Shown piece by piece: positions 43,606 to 52,729 of a stretch of DNA of 64,000 nucleotides (positions within the stretch are counted from its first letter, which is position 1; each line of letters begins with the position of its first letter). The translations under genes and the position numbers were made by a program. Source of the DNA: Paraburkholderia hiiakae (GTDB taxonomy: Bacteria; Pseudomonadota; Gammaproteobacteria; Burkholderiales; Burkholderiaceae); NCBI RefSeq assembly GCF_904848665.1, contig NZ_CAJHCQ010000013.1, positions 1 through 64,000 on the forward strand, read 5' to 3'. The notes under the pieces are model-generated. The model saw only the letters and a program-made list of their open reading frames with translations. It did not search any database and was not told the DNA's origin.

Positions 43606-46600
43606 ATGTGGATCGTTCGACTCGCGCTCAAGCGCCCGTACACGTTCGTCGTGCTCGCGTTGCTGCTCTTGATCGTCGGGCCACTGACGATCCTGCGCAC
43701 GCCCACGGACATCTTCCCGAACATCGACATACCGGTGCTCTCGGTGATCTGGACCTACACGGGCCTGCCCGCCGACGAGATGGAAAAGCGCATCGTGCTC
43801 AATTACGAGCGCGGCCTTTCCGTGGCGGTGAACGATATCGAGCACACCGAATCGACGTCGCTCAACGGCATTGCGGTCGTGAAGATCTTCTTCCAGCCGC
43901 ATGCCAATATCCAGGAAGCGCTCGCCGAAGTCACGGCGCTGTCGCAAGCGCAGCTGCGCTCGCTGCCGCCTGGCATCCAGCCGCCGAACATTCTGCGCTA
44001 CAACGCCTCGACGGTGCCGATCCTGCGCCTGTCGCTCTCCTCGTTGCAGCTCACCGAGCAAGAGCTGTTCGACTACGGCAACAATTTCCTGAAGACACAG
44101 CTCGCAACCGTGCCGGGCGCCTCCGCGCCGCTGCCCTATGGCGGCAAGCAGCGGCAGATCATGGTCGACATCAACCAGCGCGCGCTGCAGCAGCACAATC
44201 TCTCGCCCATGGACGTGGTGAACGCGATCAGCGCGCAGAACCTGATCCTGCCCTCGGGCACGGCAAAAATAGGTGCAACCGAATATTCGGTGACGATGAA
44301 CGCAAGCCCCGACAGCTTAGCGGGCCTGAACGACATTCCCGTGAAAACCACGGAAAGCGGCACGATCTACATACGCGACGTGGCGCACGTGCGCGACGGC
44401 TACGTGCCGCAAACCAACATCGTGCGCGTGGACGGTCAGCGCGCCTCGCTCCTCACCATCAACAAAAGCGGCAATACGTCCACGCTCGAAATCGTCGATC
44501 GCATCAAGGAGATGATGCCGACGCTGCGCAATCTCGTGCCGCCGTCGCTCAATATCGATCCCGTCGCGGACCAGTCTCTCTTCGTGCGCGCCTCCGTGCA
44601 GGGCGTGCTGCGCGAAGCGCTCATCGCCGCGGCGCTCACGGCGCTCATGATCCTGCTGTTTCTCGGCAACTGGCGCGCCACGCTCATCATCGCGATCTCG
44701 ATTCCGCTTTCGATGATCACCTCGGTCATCGCGCTCGCGGCGCTCGGCGAGACCATCAACATCATGACGCTCGGCGGGCTTGCGCTCGCGGTGGGTATTC
44801 TCGTTGACGACGCAACGGTCGCCATCGAGAACATCAGCCAGCAACTGGAGCAAGGCAAGACGCTGGAACAGGCGATTCTCGACGGCGCGCAGCAGATCGC
44901 GATTCCCACGCTCGTCTCCACGCTCTCCATCTGCATTGTGTTCGTGCCGATGTTCCTGCTCACGGGCGTGGCGCACTATCTCTTCATCCCGCTCGCGGAA
45001 GCCGTGGTGTTCGCGATGCTGGCCTCGTACTTCTTCTCGCGTACGCTCGTGCCCACGCTCGCGAAGTACCTGATGCGCCATCATCACAAGGCCGCCGACC
45101 TGCATCACATGCATGGCACGACGCGTAATCCGTTCATGCGCGTGCACCTCGCGTTCGAACGCGGCTTCGAGAGGTTGCGCGAGCGCTATCGCGTGTTTCT
45201 CGCGGCGCGCGTGAAGCATCCCGTGTGGTTCGTCGTGGCGTTTCTCGCCTGCTGTGGCGCGTCGCTGCTGCTCATGCCGTTCCTCGGGCGCGACTTCTTT
45301 CCGCAAGTCGATGCAGGCACCATCGCGCTGCACGTGCGCGCGAAAACCGGCATGCGTGTGGAGGAAACCGCCGTGCTCGTCGATCGTATCGACAAGCGCG
45401 TGCGCACGCTGATTCCGCCGGACGAACTGCATTCGATCATCGACAACATCGGCCTGCCGGTTTCGGGCATCAACCTCTCGTACAGCAATACGGGCACCAT
45501 CGGCACCTCGGACGCCGACGTGCTGATCTCGCTGAACGAGGACCACCACGCCACCGCCGGTTACGTGCGCCTGCTGCGCCGCACGCTCAACGACGAGTTC
45601 CCGGGCGTGCAGTTCGCTTTCCTGCCCGCCGACATCGTGAGCCAGACGCTGAACTTCGGCATGCCCTCGCCCATCGACGTGCAGATCGTGGGACGCGACG
45701 TGGCCGGCAACCGCGCGTTCGCGGCGACGCTGCTCTCGCGCTTGCGCGGCGTGCCCGGTTTCGTCGACGCGCGCATCCAGCAGCCCGCCGACCTGCCGCG
45801 CATCTTCATCGACGTGGACCGTACGCGCGCGCAGCAGGCGGGCTTCACGCAGAAGGACGTGGCAAGCGATCTGCTTATCACGCTCTCGGGCAGCCAGCAG
45901 ACCACGCCCACGTTCTGGCTCAATCCGATCAACGGCGTGAGCTACAACGTCGTGACCGAAGCGCCGCAATACACGATCGATTCGCTGCAGTCGCTCGCCA
46001 ACATTCCGCTCACCGCGAACGGCCGCAGCAATATTCTCGGCTCGCTCGCGAGCATGCAGCGCGTGTCGGGCGACGCGGTCGTCACGCACTACAACGCGCA
46101 GACCACCATCGACATTTACGGCACCGCCGACGGGCGCGACCTGGGCGCCGTTTCCGACGACATCGCGAAGATCATCGACCAGACGCGCGGCGAGCTGCCG
46201 AAGGCCTCGAGCATCCAGCTGCGCGGCCAGGTGCAGACGATGAACGATTCGTTCTCCGGACTGTTCGGTGGTCTCATCTTTGCGATCGTGCTCGTGTATC
46301 TGCTGATCGTCGTGAACTTCCAGTCGTGGCTCGATCCGTTCATCATCATCACGGCGCTGCCGGGCGCGCTCGCGGGCATTGTCTGGATGCTGTTCCTCAC
46401 GCACACCACGCTTTCCATTCCCGCGCTCACCGGCGCGATCATGTGTATCGGCATCGCTACGGCGAATTCGATTCTCGTCATCAGCTTCGCGCGCGAGCAG
46501 TTGCACCTGCACGGCGACGCGGCGCGCGCAGCAATCGAAGCGGGCTACACGCGTTTTCGCCCGGTGCTGATGACGGCGCTCGCCATGGTGATCGGCATGG

Positions 46601-46788
46601 TGCCGATGGCCATCGGCCTTGGCGAAGGCGGCGAGCAGAACGCGCCGCTCGGGCGCGCCGTGATCGGCGGCCTCGCGGTGGGCACGCTCGCCACGCTGAT
46701 CTTCGTACCCGTGGTGTTCTCGCTCATCTACCGCAAGCTCGGCGAGCGCCGCCAGCGCGCCAGTGAAAACGTGGTGCCCAAATCATGA
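43606..46788 (+). CDS. RND efflux pump inner-membrane subunit (AcrB/MdtB family)
   Basis: 1060 residues with 12 transmembrane helices and two large periplasmic domains (about 35-330 and 560-880). The proton-relay acidic pair in helix 4 is D401/D402 (GILVDDATVAIENI). The N-terminus MWIVRLALKRPYTFVVLALLL resembles pumps labelled efflux RND transporter permease rather than classical AcrB. A His-rich cytoplasmic loop occurs near residue 490 (MRHHHKAADLHHMHG). It exports drugs, solvents or metabolites with the adaptor and channel encoded next. The ATG at 43606 is the only plausible start. The adaptor gene begins 10 bases downstream. Confidence 0.93.
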   Translation: MWIVRLALKRPYTFVVLALLLLIVGPLTILRTPTDIFPNIDIPVLSVIWTYTGLPADEMEKRIVLNYERGLSVAVNDIEHTESTSLNGIAVVKIFFQPHANIQEALAEVTALSQAQLRSLPPGIQPPNILRYNASTVPILRLSLSSLQLTEQELFDYGNNFLKTQLATVPGASAPLPYGGKQRQIMVDINQRALQQHNLSPMDVVNAISAQNLILPSGTAKIGATEYSVTMNASPDSLAGLNDIPVKTTESGTIYIRDVAHVRDGYVPQTNIVRVDGQRASLLTINKSGNTSTLEIVDRIKEMMPTLRNLVPPSLNIDPVADQSLFVRASVQGVLREALIAAALTALMILLFLGNWRATLIIAISIPLSMITSVIALAALGETINIMTLGGLALAVGILVDDATVAIENISQQLEQGKTLEQAILDGAQQIAIPTLVSTLSICIVFVPMFLLTGVAHYLFIPLAEAVVFAMLASYFFSRTLVPTLAKYLMRHHHKAADLHHMHGTTRNPFMRVHLAFERGFERLRERYRVFLAARVKHPVWFVVAFLACCGASLLLMPFLGRDFFPQVDAGTIALHVRAKTGMRVEETAVLVDRIDKRVRTLIPPDELHSIIDNIGLPVSGINLSYSNTGTIGTSDADVLISLNEDHHATAGYVRLLRRTLNDEFPGVQFAFLPADIVSQTLNFGMPSPIDVQIVGRDVAGNRAFAATLLSRLRGVPGFVDARIQQPADLPRIFIDVDRTRAQQAGFTQKDVASDLLITLSGSQQTTPTFWLNPINGVSYNVVTEAPQYTIDSLQSLANIPLTANGRSNILGSLASMQRVSGDAVVTHYNAQTTIDIYGTADGRDLGAVSDDIAKIIDQTRGELPKASSIQLRGQVQTMNDSFSGLFGGLIFAIVLVYLLIVVNFQSWLDPFIIITALPGALAGIVWMLFLTHTTLSIPALTGAIMCIGIATANSILVISFAREQLHLHGDAARAAIEAGYTRFRPVLMTALAMVIGMVPMAIGLGEGGEQNAPLGRAVIGGLAVGTLATLIFVPVVFSLIYRKLGERRQRASENVVPKS

Positions 46789-46798
46789 ATACCCTGTC

Positions 46799-48043
46799 AT
46801 GACGAATCATTCGCAAACGCCCCCGCCGCAAGAGCCGCATCGCCCACATAAACCGCGGCGCTGGCCCATCGTGATCGCCGCGCTCGTCGTGATCGGGCTC
46901 GCCGCGCAGGGCATCTGGTCACGCCATAGTGCGCATGCGGCGCTCGAACGCGACGCGAAAGCCGCGAGCACACTTTCCGTGCAGGTGGTCGCGCCGCAGC
47001 GCTCGGCGCGCGCGCTCGACCTCGTGTTGCCCGGCAACGTGCAGGCGTTTCTCGACACGCCGATCTACGCGCGCACCAACGGTTATCTGCGAAAGTGGTA
47101 CTTCGACATCGGCGCGCACGTGAAGGCGGGCCAGTTGCTCGCCGAAATCGACGCGCCCGAAGTCGATGATCAGTTGCGTGCCGCGCGCGCCGATCTCGCC
47201 AACGCCGAAGCCAATTACGCACTCGCGAAAAGCACCGCCGACCGCTGGACGCAGATGCTGCAAACGCGTTCGGTGGCGAGGCAAGACACCGACGAAAAAG
47301 TCGGCGACATGCTCGCGAAAAAGGCCACGCTCGATTCCGCGCGCTTCAACGTCTCGCGTCTCTCGCAACTGCAGTCGTACGAACGCGTGACGGCACCCTT
47401 CGACGGCATCATTACCGCGCGCAACGTGGACGTGGGCGCGCTCATCGACGCGGGCAACGGCGGCACCGCGCAAAAAGAGCTGTTCCATCTCGCGCAGGCC
47501 GACCGGCTGCGCGTGTACGCGAACGTGCCGCAGGCTTACGCGCAGCAGATCCGCGTGCAGCAGCGCGCGTATCTCACGCTCAACGAGGAGCAGGGCAAGC
47601 ACTTTCCAGGCATCGTCGCGCGCACGGCGGGCGCGGTCGATGCGCAACAGCGCACGATGCTCGTGGAAGTCGATGTGGACAACCGCAGCGGCGAGCTGCT
47701 GCCCGGCGCTTATGCGCAGGTCCACTTCGCGCTCGACGGTTCGGCCACGCCGATGACGCTGCCGGGCAACGCCTTCCTGTTCCGCCCGGACGGCGTGAAG
47801 GTGGCGACCGTCGATGCGCAAGACCGCGTGCAGCTCGTGAAGGTCACGCTCGGCACCGACTTCGGCACGCGCGTCGCCGTGGCGGCGGGGCTCACCGGCG
47901 ACGAGCGCGTGATCGTCAATCCGCAGGACGCGATCGTCGACGGAACGCCGGTGCGCATCGTGCAGCCGCACGGCGAGCACGAAGCAGGTGTGGCGCATGG
48001 TGCGAGCGCTGTGGGCCATACCGCGCAAACGCAGGGCGAATGA
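46799..48043 (+). CDS. RND efflux periplasmic adaptor (membrane fusion protein)
   Basis: 414 residues. One N-terminal membrane helix (about 22-42) follows a His/Pro-rich cytoplasmic tail. Then come a beta-barrel and lipoyl motif (LVLPGNVQAFLDTPIYARTNG, then IGAHVKAGQLLAEIDAPE), an alpha-helical hairpin (about 110-190), the second lipoyl half (VTAPFDGIITARNVDVGALI) and membrane-proximal domains. It links pump and outer-membrane channel. The ATG at 46799 is preferred over an upstream in-frame ATG at 46763 that overlaps the pump gene. Stop overlaps the next start (ATGA). Confidence 0.94.
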   Translation: MTNHSQTPPPQEPHRPHKPRRWPIVIAALVVIGLAAQGIWSRHSAHAALERDAKAASTLSVQVVAPQRSARALDLVLPGNVQAFLDTPIYARTNGYLRKWYFDIGAHVKAGQLLAEIDAPEVDDQLRAARADLANAEANYALAKSTADRWTQMLQTRSVARQDTDEKVGDMLAKKATLDSARFNVSRLSQLQSYERVTAPFDGIITARNVDVGALIDAGNGGTAQKELFHLAQADRLRVYANVPQAYAQQIRVQQRAYLTLNEEQGKHFPGIVARTAGAVDAQQRTMLVEVDVDNRSGELLPGAYAQVHFALDGSATPMTLPGNAFLFRPDGVKVATVDAQDRVQLVKVTLGTDFGTRVAVAAGLTGDERVIVNPQDAIVDGTPVRIVQPHGEHEAGVAHGASAVGHTAQTQGE

Positions 48044-49596
48044 TGAAGCACGCACGCGTTCGACTTCTCGCGTTGGCCATGCTTGGGGCGCTGAGTGCCT
48101 GCACGGTCGGGCCCGACTACGTGCGCCCCGCCATGCCCGTGGCCGCGACGTTCAAGGAACTCGAAGGCACGGGCTGGACGATTGCGCAGCCCGCGGACAA
48201 CGCGACGCGCGGCGCGTGGTGGACGATCTACGAGGACGCCACGCTCGACGCACTCGAAGCCCAGGTCGAGAGCGCGAACCAGAACGTGCAGGCCGCACAG
48301 GCGCACTTTCGTGCGGCGCGCGCGAACGTCGCGCAGCAGCGCTCGAGCTATTTTCCGCTCGTGACGGCAAGCGGCGACTATTCGCGCTACCGCACCTCGC
48401 AGAACGTGCTCTACACGTCGAAGGCCGGTCAAACGATCAACGATTACGCCGTCGGCATCGACGCCACGTGGGAACCCGATATCTGGGGCCGCGTCGCGCG
48501 CAACGTCGAGGCCGCGAAGGCGAGTGCGCAGGCGAGCGCCGCCGACATGCAGGCCGTGCTGCTCTCCATGCAGGCCGAACTCGCGACCGACTACTTCGAG
48601 CTGCGCGGCATCGACCGCGAACGGCAGCTGCTCGACGACACGATCGAGGCCTACCGCGAATCGCTCGAACTCACGCAGCATCGCTACGCGGGCGGCATCG
48701 CCACCGACGCGGATGTGGGCCAGGCGCAAACGCAACTGCAGACCACCCAGGCGCAGGCGATCGATCTCGGCGTGCAACGCGCGCAGCTCGAGCACGCCAT
48801 TGCGATTCTGATCGGGCAGTCGCCTTCCACGTTCACCCTCGCCGCCGCACCTAAGGAGGCCTACACGGTGCGCGCGATCGCGAGCCCGCCAGGCGTGCCC
48901 TCCACGCTGCTCGAACGGCGCCCCGACATCGCCGCTGCCGAGCGCCGCGTGGCCGCCGCGAACGCGCAAGTGGGCGTGGCGACGGCGGCGTTCTTCCCGA
49001 GCCTCATGCTCGCAGTCACGGGCGGCCTGGAGGCGACCAACTTCAGCCAGTGGCTCGTCGCGCCCGCGCGCTTCTGGTCGCTCGGACCGACGCTCGCGGG
49101 CACGCTGATCGACTTCGGCGGCCGCGAGGCGGTGCGCAACGAAGCGCGCGCCCAGTACGACGAGAACGTGGCGCAGTATCGCCAAACGGTGCTCGACGCC
49201 TTCGGCGATGTCGAGGACAACCTCGCGGCCCTGCGCGTGCTGGAGCAGGAGGCGACGGCCCAGGACCGTGCGGTGGACGCCGCGCAGCGCACGCTCGTCA
49301 CCATCAACAATCGCTATCTCGGCGGCGCGATCACGTACCTCGACGTGGTCGTCGCGCAAACCACGGCGCTCACCAACGAACGCCAGGCCGTGACGATCTC
49401 GCGCCGTCGCATGGCGGCGAGCGTCGCGCTCGTGAAGGCGCTGGGCGGCGGCTGGAGCGCGGCGGATTTGCCGAGCGATGCGGCGCTCGTGCACCCGGAC
49501 GACGCGCAAAAAACGCAGCCCGCCAGCGGGCCACAAGGCGCTTCGGCGCGCGCGGCTCGCAGCGCGCAGCCGGGTACGGCGCGGGCACCGGGCTAA
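48040..49596 (+). CDS. RND efflux outer-membrane lipoprotein channel (NodT/OprM family)
   Basis: 518 residues. Lipobox LSAC (Cys21 from the first Met), then CTVGPDYVRPAMPV, the usual OprM/NodT N-terminus. Two repeats of the outer-membrane-factor fold follow (about 55-255 and 270-470), with WEPDIWGRVARNVEAA and LIDFGGREAVRNEA. The C-terminal 45 residues are Ala/Gln-rich. It forms the trimeric outer-membrane duct of the pump. Two adjacent ATGs (48040, 48043) are possible; the first overlaps the adaptor stop. No terminator is evident after it. Confidence 0.95.
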   Translation: MMKHARVRLLALAMLGALSACTVGPDYVRPAMPVAATFKELEGTGWTIAQPADNATRGAWWTIYEDATLDALEAQVESANQNVQAAQAHFRAARANVAQQRSSYFPLVTASGDYSRYRTSQNVLYTSKAGQTINDYAVGIDATWEPDIWGRVARNVEAAKASAQASAADMQAVLLSMQAELATDYFELRGIDRERQLLDDTIEAYRESLELTQHRYAGGIATDADVGQAQTQLQTTQAQAIDLGVQRAQLEHAIAILIGQSPSTFTLAAAPKEAYTVRAIASPPGVPSTLLERRPDIAAAERRVAAANAQVGVATAAFFPSLMLAVTGGLEATNFSQWLVAPARFWSLGPTLAGTLIDFGGREAVRNEARAQYDENVAQYRQTVLDAFGDVEDNLAALRVLEQEATAQDRAVDAAQRTLVTINNRYLGGAITYLDVVVAQTTALTNERQAVTISRRRMAASVALVKALGGGWSAADLPSDAALVHPDDAQKTQPASGPQGASARAARSAQPGTARAPG

Positions 49597-49710
49597 AGCG
49601 GCCACGCGATTGCGCCGGGCAGCGCGGGGCACCCGGCCTGCGGCGCTCGACAGCGCCGTTCGCCCAACAGGCGTATCGTTGCGCCTTTGCAATTTGCTGG
49701 AGATCTTGCC

Positions 49711-50952
49711 GTGACTGCATCACCGGGCGCCTCGCGCAATTCCGCGCCCTCCGCCGTTCCGTACATCGAACGCGGCACCCCCGAATTTTGGCGCGCGAGC
49801 CTCGCGCTGCTGTTCGCCGGCTACGCCACCTTTTCGCTTCTCTACTGCGTGCAGCCGCTCCTGCCCGCGTTCTCCGAAACCTTCGGCGTGAGCCCCGCGC
49901 AGAGCAGCCTCTCGCTCTCGTTCACCACGGCGGCGCTCGCCATCGCGATCTTCGTCGCGGGCTTCGTCTCCGAAGGCTGGAGCCGGCGCGGCATGATGAC
50001 CGCGTCGCTGTGCGCCTCGTCGCTGCTCACGCTCGCCACCGCCTTCGTGCCGCACTGGCATCAGTTACTCGTGCTGCGCACGCTCCAGGGCATCGCGCTG
50101 GGCGGCGTGCCCGCCGTGGCCATGGCCTGGCTCGCCGAAGAAATGCACCCGGATGGGCTCGGGCTTTCGATGGGCCTTTACGTGGGCGGCACGGCCATCG
50201 GCGGCATGGCGGGGCGCGTGATCACGGGCATCGTCACCGACCTGTTTGGCTGGCGTGCGGCAGTCGCCGTGATCGGCGTGCTCGGGCTCGCCTCCATGTT
50301 CGCGTTCCGCTCGCTCCTGCCGCCCTCGCGCCACTTCGTGCCGAAGAGCGGCCTCGGCTTCGCGCATCACCGCGCGGCGCTGCTGCGTCATTTCGCGCGG
50401 CCGGGACTGCCCATGCTGTTCGCCATGGGCTTCGTGCTGATGGGCAGCTTCGTCACGCTTTACAACTACATCGGCTACCGGCTGATCGCGCCGCCGTATC
50501 ACATGAGCCAGGCGGCGATCGGCGCGATTTTTCTCGTCTACCTGACCGGTGTGGTCGCCTCGCCGTGGTCGGGCCGCATGGCCGACACCTTCGGGCGCGG
50601 CCGCGTGTTGATCGCCAGTCTCGCGCTGATGCTCACGGGCGTCGTGCTCACGCTGTTCGCACCGCTCGCGGCCATTGCGGCGGGCATCGCCTGCTTGACC
50701 ATTGGCTTCTTCGCTGGGCATGCGGTGGCGAGCGGCTGGGTTGGACGGCTCGCGCGCGAAGCGAAGGGCCAGGCCGCCGCGCTTTACCTGCTGGCCTACT
50801 ACCTCGGCTCGAGCGTGATGGGTTCGATCGGCGGGCACTTCTGGACTGGGGCAGGCTGGGGCGGCGTGGCCGGCCTCGTGATCGTGCTGCTGGTCGTGGG
50901 GCTTGCGCTGGCGCTCAAGCTGCGAGCGCGCGAGCGTGCTGGCGCGGCCTGA
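49711..50952 (+). CDS. MFS transporter, YnfM-like
   Basis: 413 residues, 12 predicted helices. The N-terminal segment RGTPEFWRASLALLFAGYATFSLLYCVQPLLP and the A-motif FVSEGWSRRGMM match the YnfM group of putative arabinose/drug-type exporters. The start is a GTG at 49711 with GGAG eight bases upstream (CTGGAGATCTTGCC); an earlier in-frame ATG at 49687 lacks such a site. It follows the RND channel gene by 115 bases on the same strand but has different ancestry; co-transcription is possible. Substrate unknown. Confidence 0.88.
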   Translation: MTASPGASRNSAPSAVPYIERGTPEFWRASLALLFAGYATFSLLYCVQPLLPAFSETFGVSPAQSSLSLSFTTAALAIAIFVAGFVSEGWSRRGMMTASLCASSLLTLATAFVPHWHQLLVLRTLQGIALGGVPAVAMAWLAEEMHPDGLGLSMGLYVGGTAIGGMAGRVITGIVTDLFGWRAAVAVIGVLGLASMFAFRSLLPPSRHFVPKSGLGFAHHRAALLRHFARPGLPMLFAMGFVLMGSFVTLYNYIGYRLIAPPYHMSQAAIGAIFLVYLTGVVASPWSGRMADTFGRGRVLIASLALMLTGVVLTLFAPLAAIAAGIACLTIGFFAGHAVASGWVGRLAREAKGQAAALYLLAYYLGSSVMGSIGGHFWTGAGWGGVAGLVIVLLVVGLALALKLRARERAGAA

Positions 50953-51267
50953 GCCCGCGATATCGCCCGGCGCGGCACGCAACATGCGCAGTTTCATCCT
51001 TGTGCGCCACGCGCCGCTGCAATGGAAAGGCGTCCGTAATATTCAGACGACTCGCGATTTGAACCCTGCGCGCATCGCACCGCAGCGGAACTCCGCCCCT
51101 GGCGGCCTTTTGCGGCGCGGCATGAACGTCGCGGGGAGCCTCACGGCGCACACGCACGCCGCTACGCTCGCCGCCCTCACCTATACTCGAAGCGTCCTGC
51201 CATGGGCATGACCACCAGAACGACAACCGTTGCGAGCCTTTGTCGCCCATACGATAAGGAGACGAGC
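50953..51267. other. 315-bp intergenic region
   Basis: No gene. Near the right end CCTATACTCG (TATACT at about 51182) looks like a -10 box for the 61-aa membrane protein gene, whose RBS AAGGAGAC is strong. Nothing else recognised. Confidence 0.4.
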
Positions 51268-51453
51268 ATGGAAGGTTATTTCACGATCGGCGATTTCGTG
51301 ATGATCATCCCGATGGCCCTCGCTGGCGCGCTCTTTCTTGGCGCGGTGCCGTGCGCGACGGAATTCAGGCACAACACGCTGCGCGTGATCGGCGCGCTGA
51401 TCGGCGTGCTCGCGGCCGTTGCGCTTGTCGAGACGCTGCCAGCGCTGATGTAG
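51268..51453 (+). CDS. Small inner-membrane protein of unknown function (61 aa)
   Basis: 61 residues from the ATG at 51268, with a strong RBS (ATAAGGAGACGAGC). Two hydrophobic helices (about 8-28, FVMIIPMALAGALFLGAVP, and 38-58, VIGALIGVLAAVALVETL) are joined by a short polar loop containing ATEFRHNT. No conserved catalytic motif; one Cys. Convergent with the desaturase gene. I do not recognise the family. Confidence 0.8.
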   Translation: MEGYFTIGDFVMIIPMALAGALFLGAVPCATEFRHNTLRVIGALIGVLAAVALVETLPALM

Positions 51454-51542
51454 CGTACGTTTTCGGAATACTTCGCACGCGCGGCGGCTTGCGATGCGCC
51501 GCGGCTTGCGCGCATGCGCGCCATTCGCTCGCACCATCCCTC

Positions 51543-52571
51543 TCAGCCGGGATCAACGCCCGGCTGCAATCCTTTGAACTGATGCAACGCGGCGGAGACA
51601 TAGCCCGCTCGCGCCTCCGCGCGTGCGGCCCCTTCGGCGTGCGCGAGCGCGGGCAGCGCCGTCCACGGCAGCGTCGGATGCAGATGATGCTGGCGATGCA
51701 GATGATGATTCATCAGCACAACGCCCAGACCGCGCGGCACGCGAAAATCCCGCGCGCGGCCCGGTTCGTCGAGCGCGACCCCGTAGTGCGGCAGGTTATC
51801 GGCTATCGATAGCCACAGTCCGCGCAGGTACATCGCCGCGAGCAGCACGGGCCAGGCCTTGCCGTACAGCGCGAACGAAGCCGCGTAAAGCGCGAGCGAG
51901 GCGAGCCAGTCGCGCCGCGCGCGGCGGCGCCTCACAGGATCGGCGGCGTGGTTTGCGAAGAGCCGCTGCACCTGCACGCCCTCGCGGCCATGCGCGCCCA
52001 CGCCGCGCGCGATGATGGCGCGTGCGAGCCGCACAGGCATAAAAGCCAGCAGCGGCAGCAGTAATTCGGCGACATACAGGCCGCCCATCAACCGCGCGTA
52101 ATACGCAATACGACGACGCCAGCGCGGGCCGCTCGCGTCGTGCACATCGGGCCGGTCGAACGGCTCGCGCGTAAAGCGGTGATGCATCAGGTGTCCGAAA
52201 CGCACGGCGTCGAACGGCATCGCCAGACCGATCGCGAGCACGCGCGCGAGCCACTCGTTCGCTCGCCGGTCGCGCGCAAGTTGCCCGTGTATGCCTTCGT
52301 GGATGAGCCCCCAGTGGATCGGCGTGGCCAGCACGACGGGCGCAAGCGTTGCCAGCAGGGCGAGCGTCGGGCCGCCTGCTGCGCCCAGCAGAAGCGGCAA
52401 GCCGATGAGTTCGTAGCACAGCGCCGTGAACGCAAAGGCGATCAGCGCGGCATTCGTGCGGACCGCCGTCGCGGGCTGCGGCGGGCGCATCGCTCGTTCG
52501 GGCCGCCCGGCGGGTTCGGCGCGCGTGGCGGACGGGGAAAGCGCTTCAGATTCGGCGCTCAAGGACTCCAT
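51543..52571 (-). CDS. Membrane fatty-acid desaturase
   Basis: 342 residues. The three histidine boxes that bind the di-iron centre are present: HEGIH (box 1), HLMHHRF (box 2) and the C-terminal HHLHRQHHLHP (box 3). Four predicted membrane helices lie between. It would introduce a double bond into an acyl chain or hydroxylate a lipid; box spacing does not tell which. The ATG at 52571 has TGCGAGGAAT upstream. The N-terminal 35 residues are Ala/Glu/Pro-rich and probably disordered. A terminator upstream separates it from the aldo-keto reductase gene, so it has its own promoter. Confidence 0.9.
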   Translation of the reverse strand: MESLSAESEALSPSATRAEPAGRPERAMRPPQPATAVRTNAALIAFAFTALCYELIGLPLLLGAAGGPTLALLATLAPVVLATPIHWGLIHEGIHGQLARDRRANEWLARVLAIGLAMPFDAVRFGHLMHHRFTREPFDRPDVHDASGPRWRRRIAYYARLMGGLYVAELLLPLLAFMPVRLARAIIARGVGAHGREGVQVQRLFANHAADPVRRRRARRDWLASLALYAASFALYGKAWPVLLAAMYLRGLWLSIADNLPHYGVALDEPGRARDFRVPRGLGVVLMNHHLHRQHHLHPTLPWTALPALAHAEGAARAEARAGYVSAALHQFKGLQPGVDPG

Positions 52572-52680
52572 GGTGATTCCTCGCAGCAAAGGCAGCCGCG
52601 ACGGTAGCAGGGCCACATGACAGTGCGAAGAACGGCGCGCAGTGCGGCCGCGGCACGCAGTTGCCCGATCATTCGCGCAT

Positions 52681-52711
52681 AAAAAAACCGCCTCGCAAGG
52701 AGGCGGTTTTT
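52681..52711. terminator. Bidirectional terminator, downstream of the aldo-keto reductase gene
   Basis: CCGCCTC (52688-52694) and GAGGCGG (52700-52706) with a 5-base loop, seven As before and five Ts after. On the minus strand it ends the aldo-keto reductase transcript 18 bases after its stop. Confidence 0.88.
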
Positions 52712-52729
52712 CGAGTCGGGAAACGTGGC

